Positions 19,025-27,498 of a stretch of DNA of 64,000 nucleotides are shown in pieces. Below the pieces are notes generated by a model, which had not been told where the DNA came from, made no database searches, and saw only the letters and a list, made by a program, of their open reading frames with translations. The number at the start of each line of letters is the position of its first letter. Within the stretch, counting starts at the first letter, position 1. The stretch is from Microvirga solisilvae (GTDB taxonomy: Bacteria > Pseudomonadota > Alphaproteobacteria > Rhizobiales > Beijerinckiaceae), in the NCBI RefSeq assembly GCF_022808595.1, contig NZ_JAKUCN010000003.1, forward strand, positions 310,001 through 374,000, given 5' to 3'. A program made the translations under genes and the position numbers.

Positions 19025-19459
19025 ATGTCAGAACGTCCCGCGCGGCTCTCCCGCTCCGCCTTCAAGCTCTTTCGCCCCATCGCCACGCGATGGATGGACA
19101 ACGATGTCTACGGGCACGTGAACAACGTGCATTACTATTCCTACTTCGACAGCGCGGTGAACGGCTGGCTCGTCGAGGAAGGGTTGCTCGACATCGCGAG
19201 AAGTCCCGTGATCGGCCTCGTGGTGGAAACCGGCTGCACCTATTTCGAGAGCGTCGCCTTCCCTGACAGGTTGGAGGCAGGCATCGCGGTTGCTCATCTA
19301 GGCCGCTCGTCGGTGCGCTATCGGATCGGTATCTTCAAGGAAGGTGCGGAGTTGGCGGCGGCGCAGGGCCACTTCGTCCATGTGCATGTGGAGCGCGAGA
19401 GCCAGCGCCCCGTGGATATTCCCGACAAAACCCGCGAGACGCTTAAACGGTTCGCTTGA
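19025..19459 (+). CDS. hotdog-fold acyl-CoA thioesterase (4HBT)
   Basis: 144 residues. The hotdog motif TRWMDNDVYGHVNNVHYYSYFD near residue 22 holds the catalytic Asp and the conserved HVNN. It hydrolyses acyl-CoA thioesters; the substrate is unknown. The start ATG at 19025 follows the alcohol dehydrogenase closely. The last 17 bases overlap the convergent EamA gene. Confidence 0.9.
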   Translation: MSERPARLSRSAFKLFRPIATRWMDNDVYGHVNNVHYYSYFDSAVNGWLVEEGLLDIARSPVIGLVVETGCTYFESVAFPDRLEAGIAVAHLGRSSVRYRIGIFKEGAELAAAQGHFVHVHVERESQRPVDIPDKTRETLKRFA

Positions 19460-20360
19460 GCTTTCCGCTGAAGGATACGAGCGCAACGCCGGACAATACC
19501 ACCGCGCCGCCGAGAAGCTCGCGCAAGCCCACGCTTTCGTTCAGGAACAGAACCGCGAGCAGGATCGTCCAGACCGGCGCGAGATAGCCGACCATCGAGG
19601 CGCGCGTTGGGCCCGTGCGGCGGATCATGTACATGAACAGCAGGATCGGCAAAGCGGTCGACATGGCGCCGAGCGCAAGCAACGGCGCGATGTGCGAAGG
19701 CACGGGCGCATAAGCCGAGGGTCCGGCAATGGCGAGCGCCAGCACCGTCGCGGCGGAGCCGGAGCCGATCTGCTGGCCCAAGGCCATGCGCCCCGGATCC
19801 ACGTTCCTGACCGTGCGCACATAGACATTCGCGGCCGCGTAGCTGCAGGCCGTGAGCACCATGGCGAGAATGCCGGTGAGATTGATGCCGCTGTCGGGAA
19901 GCGCTGCGGGCCCGATGAGAATGCCCATGCCGATAAAGCCGACGAGAACGCCGAACAGGCGCTGCGGCGTCAGGCGTTCTTCTGCGAACATCATGTGCGA
20001 CACCAGAGCGACAATGAGCGGGGAGGAAGCCTGGATCATCGCCGCCGGCGCGGTAGCGATCTGTGAGAGCGCATAGGCGACCAGCACATTCGGCAGCCAG
20101 CCGTTGAAGGTGCCGAGAAACGCCCAGACCTTGAGTTCGTGCTTCTGGGGCAGAACGCTCTTGCCCTGCAGCATGAACCAGGCGGCAAGCGTCGCGCCGC
20201 CAATCACGCCGCGCATGGAAGCCATGACGAAGGGGTGGAGATTGCCGCTCAACTTCACGAACAGAAAGGCGCTGCCCCACAGAAACGAGCAGATCAGAAG
20301 ATTCGACAGGACGAAGGCTGGCGTCGGAGCAGCCATCGCTCCGGCAGGTTGGGCGGACAT
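19443..20360 (-). CDS. EamA/DMT family transporter
   Basis: 305 residues with about ten membrane segments in two EamA repeats (for example FVLSNLLICSFLWGSAFLFVK at the start of the first). It is probably an exporter of metabolites or amino acids; the substrate cannot be predicted. It follows the Nudix gene by nine bases on the same strand, so the two may be co-transcribed. Confidence 0.9.
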   Translation of the reverse strand: MSAQPAGAMAAPTPAFVLSNLLICSFLWGSAFLFVKLSGNLHPFVMASMRGVIGGATLAAWFMLQGKSVLPQKHELKVWAFLGTFNGWLPNVLVAYALSQIATAPAAMIQASSPLIVALVSHMMFAEERLTPQRLFGVLVGFIGMGILIGPAALPDSGINLTGILAMVLTACSYAAANVYVRTVRNVDPGRMALGQQIGSGSAATVLALAIAGPSAYAPVPSHIAPLLALGAMSTALPILLFMYMIRRTGPTRASMVGYLAPVWTILLAVLFLNESVGLRELLGGAVVLSGVALVSFSGKLKRTV

Positions 20361-20369
20361 CGGTGGCTC

Positions 20370-20783
20370 TTAAGAAGCGAGAAGATCGACGAGGAAGGGA
20401 ATCAGCGGCTCGTCCGCCGGCGGCATGGGATATTGGCGCAGCTCCTGCGGCCTTACCCATTTGAGAGCCTGCCCCTCCATGGATTGCACGAAGCCTTCCC
20501 AGCGGCGGCAGATATAGAGCGGCATGAGAAGGTGGAAGCTCTCGTAGCCGTAGCTCGCGAAGGTGAGTGGCGCGAGGCATGGCTCCTTCACGGTGATGCC
20601 GAGCTCTTCGCGCAGCTCGCGGATCAGCGTTTCTTCAGGCCGCTCACCGGGCTCCACCTTGCCGCCGGGAAACTCCCACAAGCCCGCCAGCTGTTTTCCT
20701 TCCGGACGCTGCGCCAGAAGGATCCGGTTGTCCGTGTCGACGAGGGCAACGGCAACGACGAGGGTGAGCTTGAGAGGGGACAC
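20370..20783 (-). CDS. mutT: MutT-type Nudix hydrolase (8-oxo-dGTP diphosphatase)
   Basis: 137 residues from a GTG at 20783 with GGAG upstream. A longer frame from 20852 exists, but its extra 23 residues contain three Cys and do not resemble MutT. The Nudix box GX5EX7REUXEEXGU is complete (GGKVEPGERPEETLIRELREE). The preceding WEFPGGK and the C-terminal tryptophan region fit MutT. It cleans the nucleotide pool of 8-oxo-dGTP. Confidence 0.87.
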   Translation of the reverse strand: MSPLKLTLVVAVALVDTDNRILLAQRPEGKQLAGLWEFPGGKVEPGERPEETLIRELREELGITVKEPCLAPLTFASYGYESFHLLMPLYICRRWEGFVQSMEGQALKWVRPQELRQYPMPPADEPLIPFLVDLLAS

Positions 20784-20869
20784 GCAGGATCTCCAGGGCG
20801 AGAACAACCTTTCATCACAGGTGGGATTGCAACTCAATCGGCACGTGGACAAGGAAAAAAGCGCAATGT

Positions 20870-20883
20870 AACTTAATTAAGTT
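20870..20883. promoter_or_regulatory. 14-bp perfect palindrome, possible operator
   Basis: AACTTAATTAAGTT is a perfect dyad in the gap between the divergent Nudix gene and the secreted protein gene at 20903. It lies 19 bases before the ATG, where it could block initiation. An A/T palindrome of this length is rare in such GC-rich DNA. No known regulator motif is recognised. Confidence 0.35.
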
Positions 20884-20902
20884 GCATAAGGTGCTACCTG
20901 CC

Positions 20903-21277
20903 ATGTCCAAACTCACCTCCCTTGCCCTGGTCGTCGGCTTTACTGCCTGCTCAGCTGCATTCAATTCAGCCTCTGCCTGCTCGGCGGAATCGGTCTATCT
21001 GCATTCGGCCCGCTTCGAGACCGAAGGAAAAATGACGGTCAGTGCCGGCAAGGGCTGCGTCTTCAACATCAATGGCATTCCTGGTGCGCTGGAGGATGTG
21101 CAGATCGTCCAAAAGCCCAAATTCGGCCAAGCCGGCGTTCAGAACTTCAAGCCCTTTTACAGGGCCAAGCCCGGCTATGCGGGCCAGGACGAGTTCGCCT
21201 ACGCGTTCATCGGCAAGGACCAATACGGCGGGGAGATGCGCATCGTGATTAAGCGCAAGGTGACGGTCATTCCGTAA
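20903..21277 (+). CDS. small secreted beta-rich protein, 124 aa
   Basis: It begins with a signal peptide (KLTSLALVVGFTACSAAF, likely cleavage near residues 20-26) and continues with a compact beta-rich domain. The motif KPGYAGQDEFAYAF matches the G-x-x-G-x-D-x-F-x-Y signature of cadherin/VCBS-like Ig domains, so a single periplasmic Ig-like domain is likely. Two Cys remain in the mature part. The ATG at 20903 is preferred over the TTG at 20882. It stands alone; the ligand is unknown. Confidence 0.7.
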   Translation: MSKLTSLALVVGFTACSAAFNSASACSAESVYLHSARFETEGKMTVSAGKGCVFNINGIPGALEDVQIVQKPKFGQAGVQNFKPFYRAKPGYAGQDEFAYAFIGKDQYGGEMRIVIKRKVTVIP

Positions 21278-21364
21278 CGATTCAGCTGAATCGTCAGTCC
21301 GCTTGGGGCTGGCGATTCGCACGTTACCGACCACAAAGTGCCGGCAGCACACGATTTTTGAAAG

Positions 21365-21757
21365 TCAGGGAAGCGTGACGCTTCCGCCCGTTCCCGTGCC
21401 GCCGGTTGCCGTTCCGCCTGCCGATTGTGCGGACGATGTGCCTTGGACGGAGACTTTCGTCTTGACCCCGTGGGCTCCTATTCCCAGAGCGACGCCTGCG
21501 CCCGCGCCTTGAAGGAACGACGTCACAGGCGCTTGGGCAAATCCTGCTGCAATAGGAACATAACGGCCCGGTCGCTCCTCGAAGAGAACCACGTTCGTCG
21601 GCGGCGTAATGCCGTCGCCCGGGGTTGAGATCATGGCGACTCGCTGACGTGTCGAGAGAGCTGTTTCGCGCACTGTCATAGTGTTGCACGCACTGGTGAT
21701 AAGACAAACAACGCAAGCGGTTACAACCTGTGATATCGCTCTTGTCTTGTTTGGCAT
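21365..21757 (-). CDS. putative lipoprotein with Gly-Thr pentad tail, 130 aa
   Basis: The ATG at 21757 starts a basic N-region and a hydrophobic stretch ending in LITSAC, a possible but imperfect lipobox at residue 24. The middle has a Gly-rich hydrophobic segment (FLQGAGAGVALGIGAHG). The C-terminus is GGTATGGTGTGGSVTLP, i.e. three pentads of the form GGxAT. The secreted repeat protein encoded divergently at 22114 is built from the same pentad. No family is recognised. Outer-membrane anchoring is inferred. Confidence 0.6.
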   Translation of the reverse strand: MPNKTRAISQVVTACVVCLITSACNTMTVRETALSTRQRVAMISTPGDGITPPTNVVLFEERPGRYVPIAAGFAQAPVTSFLQGAGAGVALGIGAHGVKTKVSVQGTSSAQSAGGTATGGTGTGGSVTLP

Positions 21758-22113
21758 GACGACGTTTCCAAGCAATCGGATACAGCATAACCAAGGCCGC
21801 AAGGCAGGGCATCTGCCCTACTTGGGTAGTGAGTAGCCCTTTCGGATATCGGCAGATCTGAAAATATTGACAGGACAATTTTCAAAGTATTTAGCCAAGT
21901 TAGACAATAATAATTTCAAAGTAAGAATATTTGATCAGCTTTTTCTTGCGCAACAAGAAGGTTTGGAATAGGCCATACGCAGCCGAGCAAGAACACGCCT
22001 CGGCCAATTCCACCTATGAGGGTGGCTAAACTTTCCAAGCATGGGGCTAATTTGCATCCGGAAGCTGTCGGCAGCAGGGTTTCCTGTTGCCTAAGCTCTC
22101 AGGGAGAAACGCC
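21758..22113. other. AT-rich divergent promoter region
   Basis: This lies between the putative lipoprotein (-) and the Gly-rich repeat protein (+). Positions about 21840-21980 are clearly AT-richer than the surroundings. A TTGACA at 21867 is followed after 15 bases by TATTTA, a weak plus-strand promoter match. No coding sequence is supported here. Confidence 0.5.
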
Positions 22114-22824
22114 ATGACCTTGTCCAAGATCTCATGTTACGCGTTGGTAGCCGCGTTTGTGGCCGGTAGCTCGACAATTGCGTTGGCTCAGGCAACCGGA
22201 GGTGGATCTGCGCGCGGTGGTGATGCCACGAGCGGCAGCGCCACAGGTGGTAGCGCGTCCGTCGGAGGTGGCGGCGGCTCGGCTACGGGTGGAACCGCAA
22301 CAAGCGGCGACGCCACGGGCGGAACCGGTAGCGCCAGCGGTGGCGGTGGCGGCTCTGCTACGGGTGGCAATGCGACCAGCGGCTCTGCGACAGGCGGCAA
22401 TGCCAGTGTCGGCGGCACCGGCGGCGGCACTGCGACCGGTGGCGGCGCGACTAGCGGCGCGGCGACCGGAGGCGCGGCGACGGTTGGTGGTGACGGCGGC
22501 GGCACCGCGACAGGCGGCAGCGCTGTCAGCGGCGCAGCGACCGGCGGCAGCGCCAATGTCGGCGGTGGCGCAGGCGGCGAGGCGATCGGCGGTACCGCCG
22601 CGAGTGGAGGCGCCTTCGGCGGTAATGCGGATGTAACCGGCTCCACCGGTGGCACAGCTGTCGGCGGCGGCGGCACGAGCGGTGCTGCTCTTGGCGGCGG
22701 CGCGACCATCGGCGGTGGCGGAACAGATGGCGGTGGCGGCGGGACAGATGGCGGCACCACCAGCACTCTTTCCGTCAGGGACAATGCCTGGGGCTGTGCT
22801 GATGGTTCGGGAAGCTGCCGTTAA
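22114..22824 (+). CDS. secreted Gly-rich 25-residue repeat protein, 236 aa
   Basis: The ATG at 22114 follows AGGGAGA. A signal peptide ends near ALA-Q at 25/26. Residues 30-203 are seven tandem units, six of 25 residues and the first of 24, each made of five pentads: GGxAT, GGxAT, SGxAT, GGxAx, VGGxG. A 33-residue tail ends GCADGSGSC with two Cys. Hydrophobic residues sit at regular positions, so a stacked helical or solenoid fold is possible rather than simple disorder. No family is recognised. Secretion is clear; a surface, matrix or ice/mineral-binding role would be speculation. The units have diverged at silent positions, so the array is not a recent expansion. Confidence 0.75.
   Translation: MTLSKISCYALVAAFVAGSSTIALAQATGGGSARGGDATSGSATGGSASVGGGGGSATGGTATSGDATGGTGSASGGGGGSATGGNATSGSATGGNASVGGTGGGTATGGGATSGAATGGAATVGGDGGGTATGGSAVSGAATGGSANVGGGAGGEAIGGTAASGGAFGGNADVTGSTGGTAVGGGGTSGAALGGGATIGGGGTDGGGGGTDGGTTSTLSVRDNAWGCADGSGSCR
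22201..22722 (+). repeat. seven-unit in-gene tandem repeat (about 75 bp per unit)
   Basis: It encodes residues 30-203 of the Gly-rich protein. Six units are exactly 75 bp and the first is 72 bp. The protein pattern is better kept than the DNA, as wobble bases differ between units. Confidence 0.85.
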
Positions 22825-23000
22825 TTCAAGCGCACGATCCGCTGCCTGACATGCGGACGTTTTGAGCGACAAGGCCCAACTCGGTGAACTGCGCCGGGTT
22901 GGGCCGATCCATTCTCATCTCACTTTCCTCCACCCGCGAGCGCGTTAAGCACGTGAGGTGGAGGCAGCAAGATGCTCCAGAGATTGGCCTCAGGAACGTG

Positions 23001-24242
23001 TCAGCTGCGATAGTCGCCGTTGATCTCCACATAGGCCTTGGTGAGATCGCAGGTCCACACCGTGGCCTCGCCGCGACCAAGGCCCAGATCGACGCGGATC
23101 GTGATCTCGTCGCCCTTCATGTAGGTGGAGGTTTTCGCCTCGCTGTATTCCGGATCGCGTGCGCCCTTCACGGCCACGCGAATATCGCCGAACCAGATCG
23201 CGAGCTTGTCGCGTTCAGCCGGTTCGCCTGCCTTGCCGACCGCCATCACCACGCGGCCCCAATTCGCATCCTCACCGGCGACGGCCGTTTTCACAAGCGG
23301 TGAATTGGCGATCGCCATCGCGATGCGCTTGGCGGAGACCGCGCCGGTTGCGCCTGTCACCTTCACCGTCACGAACTTGCGCGCGCCTTCGCCGTCGCGA
23401 GCCACCTGCCGCGCGAGATCGCAGAGCAGGCTCTCCAGCGCCGCGCGGAATTCCTTGAGACGGCGGTCGCTCGGGAGCGAGATCGCAGGTGCGCCGCGCT
23501 CCGCGGCAGCGCCGGTGGCGAAGAACAACAGCGTGTCGGAGGTGGAAGTGTCGCTGTCCACGGTCACGCAGTTGAAGCTCTTGTCGGCGCCCTTCTTCAG
23601 TAGTGCCTGCAGCACGGGAGCGGCAATGGGCGCATCCGTGAAGATGAAGGAAAGCATCGTCGCCATGTCGGGAGCGATCATGCCCGCGCCCTTGGCGATC
23701 CCGTTGATGGTCACCTCGACGCCGCCGATGGTGGCTTTTCGCGTCGCCACTTTCGGGAAGGTGTCGGTGGTCATGATGGCTTTGGCCGCATCGACCCAGG
23801 CGGAGGGCTTCGCCTTCTTCTCGCATGCTTCCAGCACGCCCTGAAACTTCGTGGCGTCGAGCGGCTCGCCGATCACGCCGGTGGAGGCGATGAATACCTG
23901 CGAAGCGCGGCAGCCCGCAGCTTCCGCCGCGATCTCGGCGGTGAGCTTCACCGCTTCCGCGCCCTTCTTGCCGGTGAAGGCATTGGCATTGCCGGAATTC
24001 ACCACCAGCGCGCGGGCTGTGCCCTTGGCAAGATTCTTGCGGCACCAATCGACGGGAGCCGAGGGGCACTTGGAGCGCGTGAACACGCCCGCCACCGTCG
24101 TCTCCTTGGGGAGCGTTACATAGAGCACGTCCGTTCGGTTCTTGTATCGGATGCCGGCTTCCGCGGTCGCGAGCCTTACGCCGTCGATGGCGGGAAGGGT
24201 CGGATATGTCTTGGGCGCAAGCGGAGACACGGTTTTGGACAT
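23001..24242 (-). CDS. argJ: bifunctional ornithine acetyltransferase / N-acetylglutamate synthase
   Basis: 413 residues. ArgJ recycles the acetyl group in arginine synthesis and makes N-acetylglutamate. The self-cleavage site [16 protein letters not shown] with the nucleophilic Thr is intact and will give alpha and beta chains. The N-terminal [11 protein letters not shown] and the C-terminal [21 protein letters not shown] are typical. The ATG at 24242 gives a normal length. It is monocistronic here, with GC-rich hairpins at 22873-22905 and 22927-22964 beyond its stop. Confidence 0.96.
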   Translation of the reverse strand: MSKTVSPLAPKTYPTLPAIDGVRLATAEAGIRYKNRTDVLYVTLPKETTVAGVFTRSKCPSAPVDWCRKNLAKGTARALVVNSGNANAFTGKKGAEAVKLTAEIAAEAAGCRASQVFIASTGVIGEPLDATKFQGVLEACEKKAKPSAWVDAAKAIMTTDTFPKVATRKATIGGVEVTINGIAKGAGMIAPDMATMLSFIFTDAPIAAPVLQALLKKGADKSFNCVTVDSDTSTSDTLLFFATGAAAERGAPAISLPSDRRLKEFRAALESLLCDLARQVARDGEGARKFVTVKVTGATGAVSAKRIAMAIANSPLVKTAVAGEDANWGRVVMAVGKAGEPAERDKLAIWFGDIRVAVKGARDPEYSEAKTSTYMKGDEITIRVDLGLGRGEATVWTCDLTKAYVEINGDYRS

Positions 24243-24410
24243 GCTGTTTCAGTCTCGAAGGTGGGCGATGGAATACCGTTTAGGAAAGGGGACCTGTGGT
24301 TTTTTAACGCTTCTTGTCAAGTCAAAGCTGCGCAAAGCCAGACTGCAAAAGGCAAGGAACGCCGTTCATGCGTCCTCGTTGACACGATCCGATTGCAATG
24401 GAGGCCTTCC

Positions 24411-24623
24411 ATGACAGCCAAGCATCCCAAGACCAAGCCGGATGAGCGTCCGCGCAGCGATCTCAGCGTCGATCCGGGAATCGGACGCTCCAAGGGTTCG
24501 CTCATGACCGGTGAGGACCCGCGCGATCTCGACGGCGGTTCGACCTTCCAGGGTGACGTGGAGAACCAAACCAACCGCCAGGGCGGCGTCGATCCGAACC
24601 GCATCGGCCGAACAAACAAGTGA
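24411..24623 (+). CDS. hydrophilin-like small protein, 70 aa
   Basis: The ATG at 24411 has a GGAGG site upstream. The sequence is fully hydrophilic, about 14 percent Gly, rich in Asp, Arg, Lys, Pro and Asn, with no Cys or Trp and one Phe, and so probably disordered. A GC-rich hairpin (GAGAGGGCGG/CCGCCCTCTC, 24631-24656) follows the stop. It resembles in character, but not in clear sequence, the small gene at 1549. The function is unknown; a desiccation/osmotic protective role is a guess from composition. Confidence 0.65.
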   Translation: MTAKHPKTKPDERPRSDLSVDPGIGRSKGSLMTGEDPRDLDGGSTFQGDVENQTNRQGGVDPNRIGRTNK

Positions 24624-24666
24624 GTGGCAGGAGAGGGCGGTATAAGCCGCCCTCTCCGAAAGATCG

Positions 24667-26034
24667 TCAGACGATAAACAGGTGGTCCGCCCTGAGGGCT
24701 GTTTCAGGGTCCAGCATTGCGAAGACGACAGCACTGTATGTGCTGCCCGTTCCATCCCTGTCGAAGGCCAATGCGCCGGTCGATGTGTTGTACACGATGC
24801 GGTCCGTCGCATCTTGAGCCTTCGTGCCATAGCAGAATTGTTCGGCGGACAGCTGACCCGTGCCGAGGCCGAAGATTGCAGCCGACAGCCAGATTCGATC
24901 CTCGGCGATGTTGAACTCTACGATATCGTCGGCTTGTCCGGCGACAGGCGCCACGTCGAACCAGAACGTATCCTGTCCTCCATTGCCGACGAGGTAATCC
25001 TGGCCCGCGCCGCCGGAGATAACTTCGTTCTTCGCGCCACCGATGATCGTGTCGGCACCGTCGCCGCCGAAGATGGCAGCGAATTTTTGACTGTAATTAG
25101 CAGAATGCTGGCCGAGGGCTCCATCGAACATATCGTTGCCCGCGCCGAGTTGAACATCGCCGTAGATCGTGCCGGTGTTGGTGATGGTGTCGTGGCCCGA
25201 TCCCATATTGATGGAGCCGCGGATTTCACCCCTGTTGACGATCTCATCGTTTCCCAAACCGAGATCGATGTTGCCGCGGATCAAGCCCTTTTCGAAAGGC
25301 GTTCCGGCACGTCCGGGGTTGTTCCAAATCGTGTCGTGCGAAAGGCCTGTCACCTGGATGGCGTAGCTGCCGCCATAGGCATATCCTTCGATAAGGCCTC
25401 CTCTGTTGTTGATCATGTTGGTGCCGCCGCCACCACTCGTCATGTAGATCGCGGCGCCGTTGTTGCCCCAGTTCCCGATATGGCTTTCGTTGGTGATGAC
25501 GTTGTTGCCGCCCATGATGCGCAGGGCATGATTCTCCCCGTCGATCAATCCGCTGTTGTGCACTGTGTTGCCGCCGGCGCTGAAATACACACCTGTTTTG
25601 CCATTCGTGATGGCGCCGTCGTTGATCAGGTGAGTCATGCCTCCGCTGTAGATCCCCCCACGTCCGATGATGACGCCATTCTCAGAGCCCGAACGAATGA
25701 GGCCGTCATTGACGATGGTATTCGAGGAACCCTCAAGATAGAGGACATAGCTTTTCAGGCTGGCGACCGTGAAATGTCTTCCGATGTCGACGGAGATCCG
25801 GTCTCCCGTGCCGATGAAGGTGTTGCCGATCGAAGAGACCAAGCTTGGTGAAAAGAACTCCGCGATCAAACCAAGCTTGCTGTTGCCGCTCAAGACCGCA
25901 ACCGACGAGTTGGCGGCTTGCACATCGAGCCACACCCCAGGCGCGACCCAGAGAGTGTCTCCGGGGAGGAGGTTATACATCGTCGTGTAGTCGTCGAGCA
26001 GTACTCTGCTTCGATCTGCAACATACTCAGTCAT
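24667..26034 (-). CDS. RTX calcium-binding protein with beta-helix-like repeats
   Basis: 455 residues with no N-terminal signal peptide. Residues about 90-305 are irregular repeats with NDG.I / N.G.I turns, as in right-handed beta-helices (for example TITNTGTIYGD). Residues 323-356 hold two to three RTX nonapeptide-like turns (GGDGADTIIGG, GGAGQDYLVG, NGGQDTFWF). The C-terminal 100 residues end in HLFIV and look like a serralysin-type export signal. It should leave the cell through a type I system; a PrtD/PrtE pair lies at 59053-62175. No protease or lipase motif is seen. A surface or adhesive role is inferred. Confidence 0.82.
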   Translation of the reverse strand: MTEYVADRSRVLLDDYTTMYNLLPGDTLWVAPGVWLDVQAANSSVAVLSGNSKLGLIAEFFSPSLVSSIGNTFIGTGDRISVDIGRHFTVASLKSYVLYLEGSSNTIVNDGLIRSGSENGVIIGRGGIYSGGMTHLINDGAITNGKTGVYFSAGGNTVHNSGLIDGENHALRIMGGNNVITNESHIGNWGNNGAAIYMTSGGGGTNMINNRGGLIEGYAYGGSYAIQVTGLSHDTIWNNPGRAGTPFEKGLIRGNIDLGLGNDEIVNRGEIRGSINMGSGHDTITNTGTIYGDVQLGAGNDMFDGALGQHSANYSQKFAAIFGGDGADTIIGGAKNEVISGGAGQDYLVGNGGQDTFWFDVAPVAGQADDIVEFNIAEDRIWLSAAIFGLGTGQLSAEQFCYGTKAQDATDRIVYNTSTGALAFDRDGTGSTYSAVVFAMLDPETALRADHLFIV

Positions 26035-26337
26035 GCCGGAACCTTTCGTGTTGAAATGGCGCGGCTGAAGCTAAGTTTGCGGAAATATTACATCAATGCG
26101 GGCAAGGCTTATGTGTTCGGCTCAGAAGTAATAGTTCTAAAATATTACGTAACGTAAGCTGCTGATTTTCATAGCGAAATCTCTCGAAAGCGAGAGATTG
26201 CACTTAAGTTCAATGTGGTGCTCAGAAATATGACAAGCCTCCTTACGAGAAGCCTCCATGCCTTCACAAGCGTCACGGCAATGGAAAAAGGGCGGCAAAA
26301 GCCGCCCTGAATCCAATCTTACGAGCAATGATAGCCC
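26035..26337. other. AT-rich intergenic region upstream of the RTX gene
   Basis: It contains a TTACGTAACGTAA near-dyad at 26145-26157, and a 9-bp stem AATCTCTCG/CGAGAGATT with an AAAG loop at 26178-26199. The PPIase terminator lies at its right end. It probably carries the RTX promoter. No ORF is supported. Confidence 0.5.
26284..26310 (-). terminator. rho-independent terminator of the PPIase gene
   Basis: The stem AGGGCGGC (26289-26296) pairs with GCCGCCCT (26301-26308) around an AAAA loop. On the minus strand it is followed by TTTTTCC. Confidence 0.85.
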
Positions 26338-27243
26338 TTACGGCTGCTTCTGCTCGACCAGGTTGCCCTTGTCGTCGAGCTTCTCGATTTTGGCGTCCTT
26401 GCGCAGGCTCACGATAAGATCCTGCTGCGCCTTGCGGCCGAGATAGGCCTCGACCTGATCCTTGGTCTCCTCGAAGCTCGGGGCAGGCTTAGTGCGCTTC
26501 TCCTCGACCTTAATCACGTGCCAGCCGAACTGGCTCTTCACGGGATCGGAGATCTGGCCGGGCTCGAGCTTGAAGGCCGCCTCGGCGAAAGGCTCGACCA
26601 TGCGGTCCTTGGTGAAGAAACCGAGATCGCCGCCATCGGTCTTGGAACCGGGGTCCTTGGAGACCTCGCCGGCGACCTTGGCGAAATCCTCGCCGCCCTT
26701 CACGCGGGCCGCGATCTTCTTGGCATCCTCCTCGCCGTCCACAAGGATGTGGCGGGCGCGCACTTCCTGCTCGGCCGGAATGCTCTTGATGGTCTCGTCA
26801 TAGAGCTTGCGGGCGGCCTCGGGGGTCACGGCCTTCTTGGCGGTCTGGTCGAGGTATTCGTCGAGCAGGGTCTTGTCCCGGTTATAGGCGAGCTTGCGGG
26901 CGAATTCCGCGCTGCTGCCGGCCTTGGCGGCCTCGGCAGCCTTAGCCCCGAGCTTCAGGTCGATCAGGTAGCCGGTCAGCATCTCGCGCTTCTGCTCATC
27001 GGGCACGTTCGGCATCTGCAGGGCCGGGTCCTCAGCGGCGATGGCGAGGTCGCCTTCCGTGATCTCGACGCCATTCACCCGGGCGACCACCTTGGCGGGG
27101 TCGACGGCGGGGACAGCGGCCGGCGAGGTAGCGGGGGCCGAGGCGGGGGGCGTCTGGGCCAGGGCCTGGCCCATCAGGGGCAGGGCGGCGCCAAGGGTCA
27201 CAAGGCTAGCGAGAAGGGTTGTACGAACCGAGATAGGGGGCAT
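26338..27243 (-). CDS. periplasmic parvulin-type peptidylprolyl isomerase
   Basis: 301 residues from the ATG at 27243, where a signal peptide begins (hydrophobic core LLASLVTLGAALPLMG, cleavage near ALAQ). A SurA-like N-terminal helical domain is followed by a rotamase domain with VRARHILVDGEEDA, GGDLGFFTKDRMV and FGWHVIKVEE. It helps folding of exported proteins. The divergent neighbour is secA, which fits a shared role in protein export. Confidence 0.92.
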   Translation of the reverse strand: MPPISVRTTLLASLVTLGAALPLMGQALAQTPPASAPATSPAAVPAVDPAKVVARVNGVEITEGDLAIAAEDPALQMPNVPDEQKREMLTGYLIDLKLGAKAAEAAKAGSSAEFARKLAYNRDKTLLDEYLDQTAKKAVTPEAARKLYDETIKSIPAEQEVRARHILVDGEEDAKKIAARVKGGEDFAKVAGEVSKDPGSKTDGGDLGFFTKDRMVEPFAEAAFKLEPGQISDPVKSQFGWHVIKVEEKRTKPAPSFEETKDQVEAYLGRKAQQDLIVSLRKDAKIEKLDDKGNLVEQKQP

Positions 27244-27498
27244 GAATGATCCTCTGGTGGGCCAATCGAGCCCACGGACAGCAGGGATGAGATGGCCCAA
27301 CGTGTTTACGTTTGCAAGCGATGGCATATTTATGCCACAGCATCCCGCGCAGCTTGGCCTTATTTAAGGCCGGCTTGCGGACGTTAAGCCTGCGGCCATT
27401 GAGGCGTAGGCTTTAAGATGCGCTCCCGCATGATTAGGTCTATAAGGCGGCCTCAAAGCCCCTTATCTCCTGAATTCTGGAATTTTCGAAGGCTCTCG

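Noticed and set aside
22201-22722. CRISPR-like or non-coding tandem array
   Set aside because: The repeat is in frame, follows a signal peptide, and is conserved as protein rather than as DNA; there are no unique spacers.
24682-25851. 389-residue plus-strand frame over the RTX gene
   Set aside because: The RTX nonapeptides and C-terminal export signature on the minus strand are specific; the plus frame has no family features.
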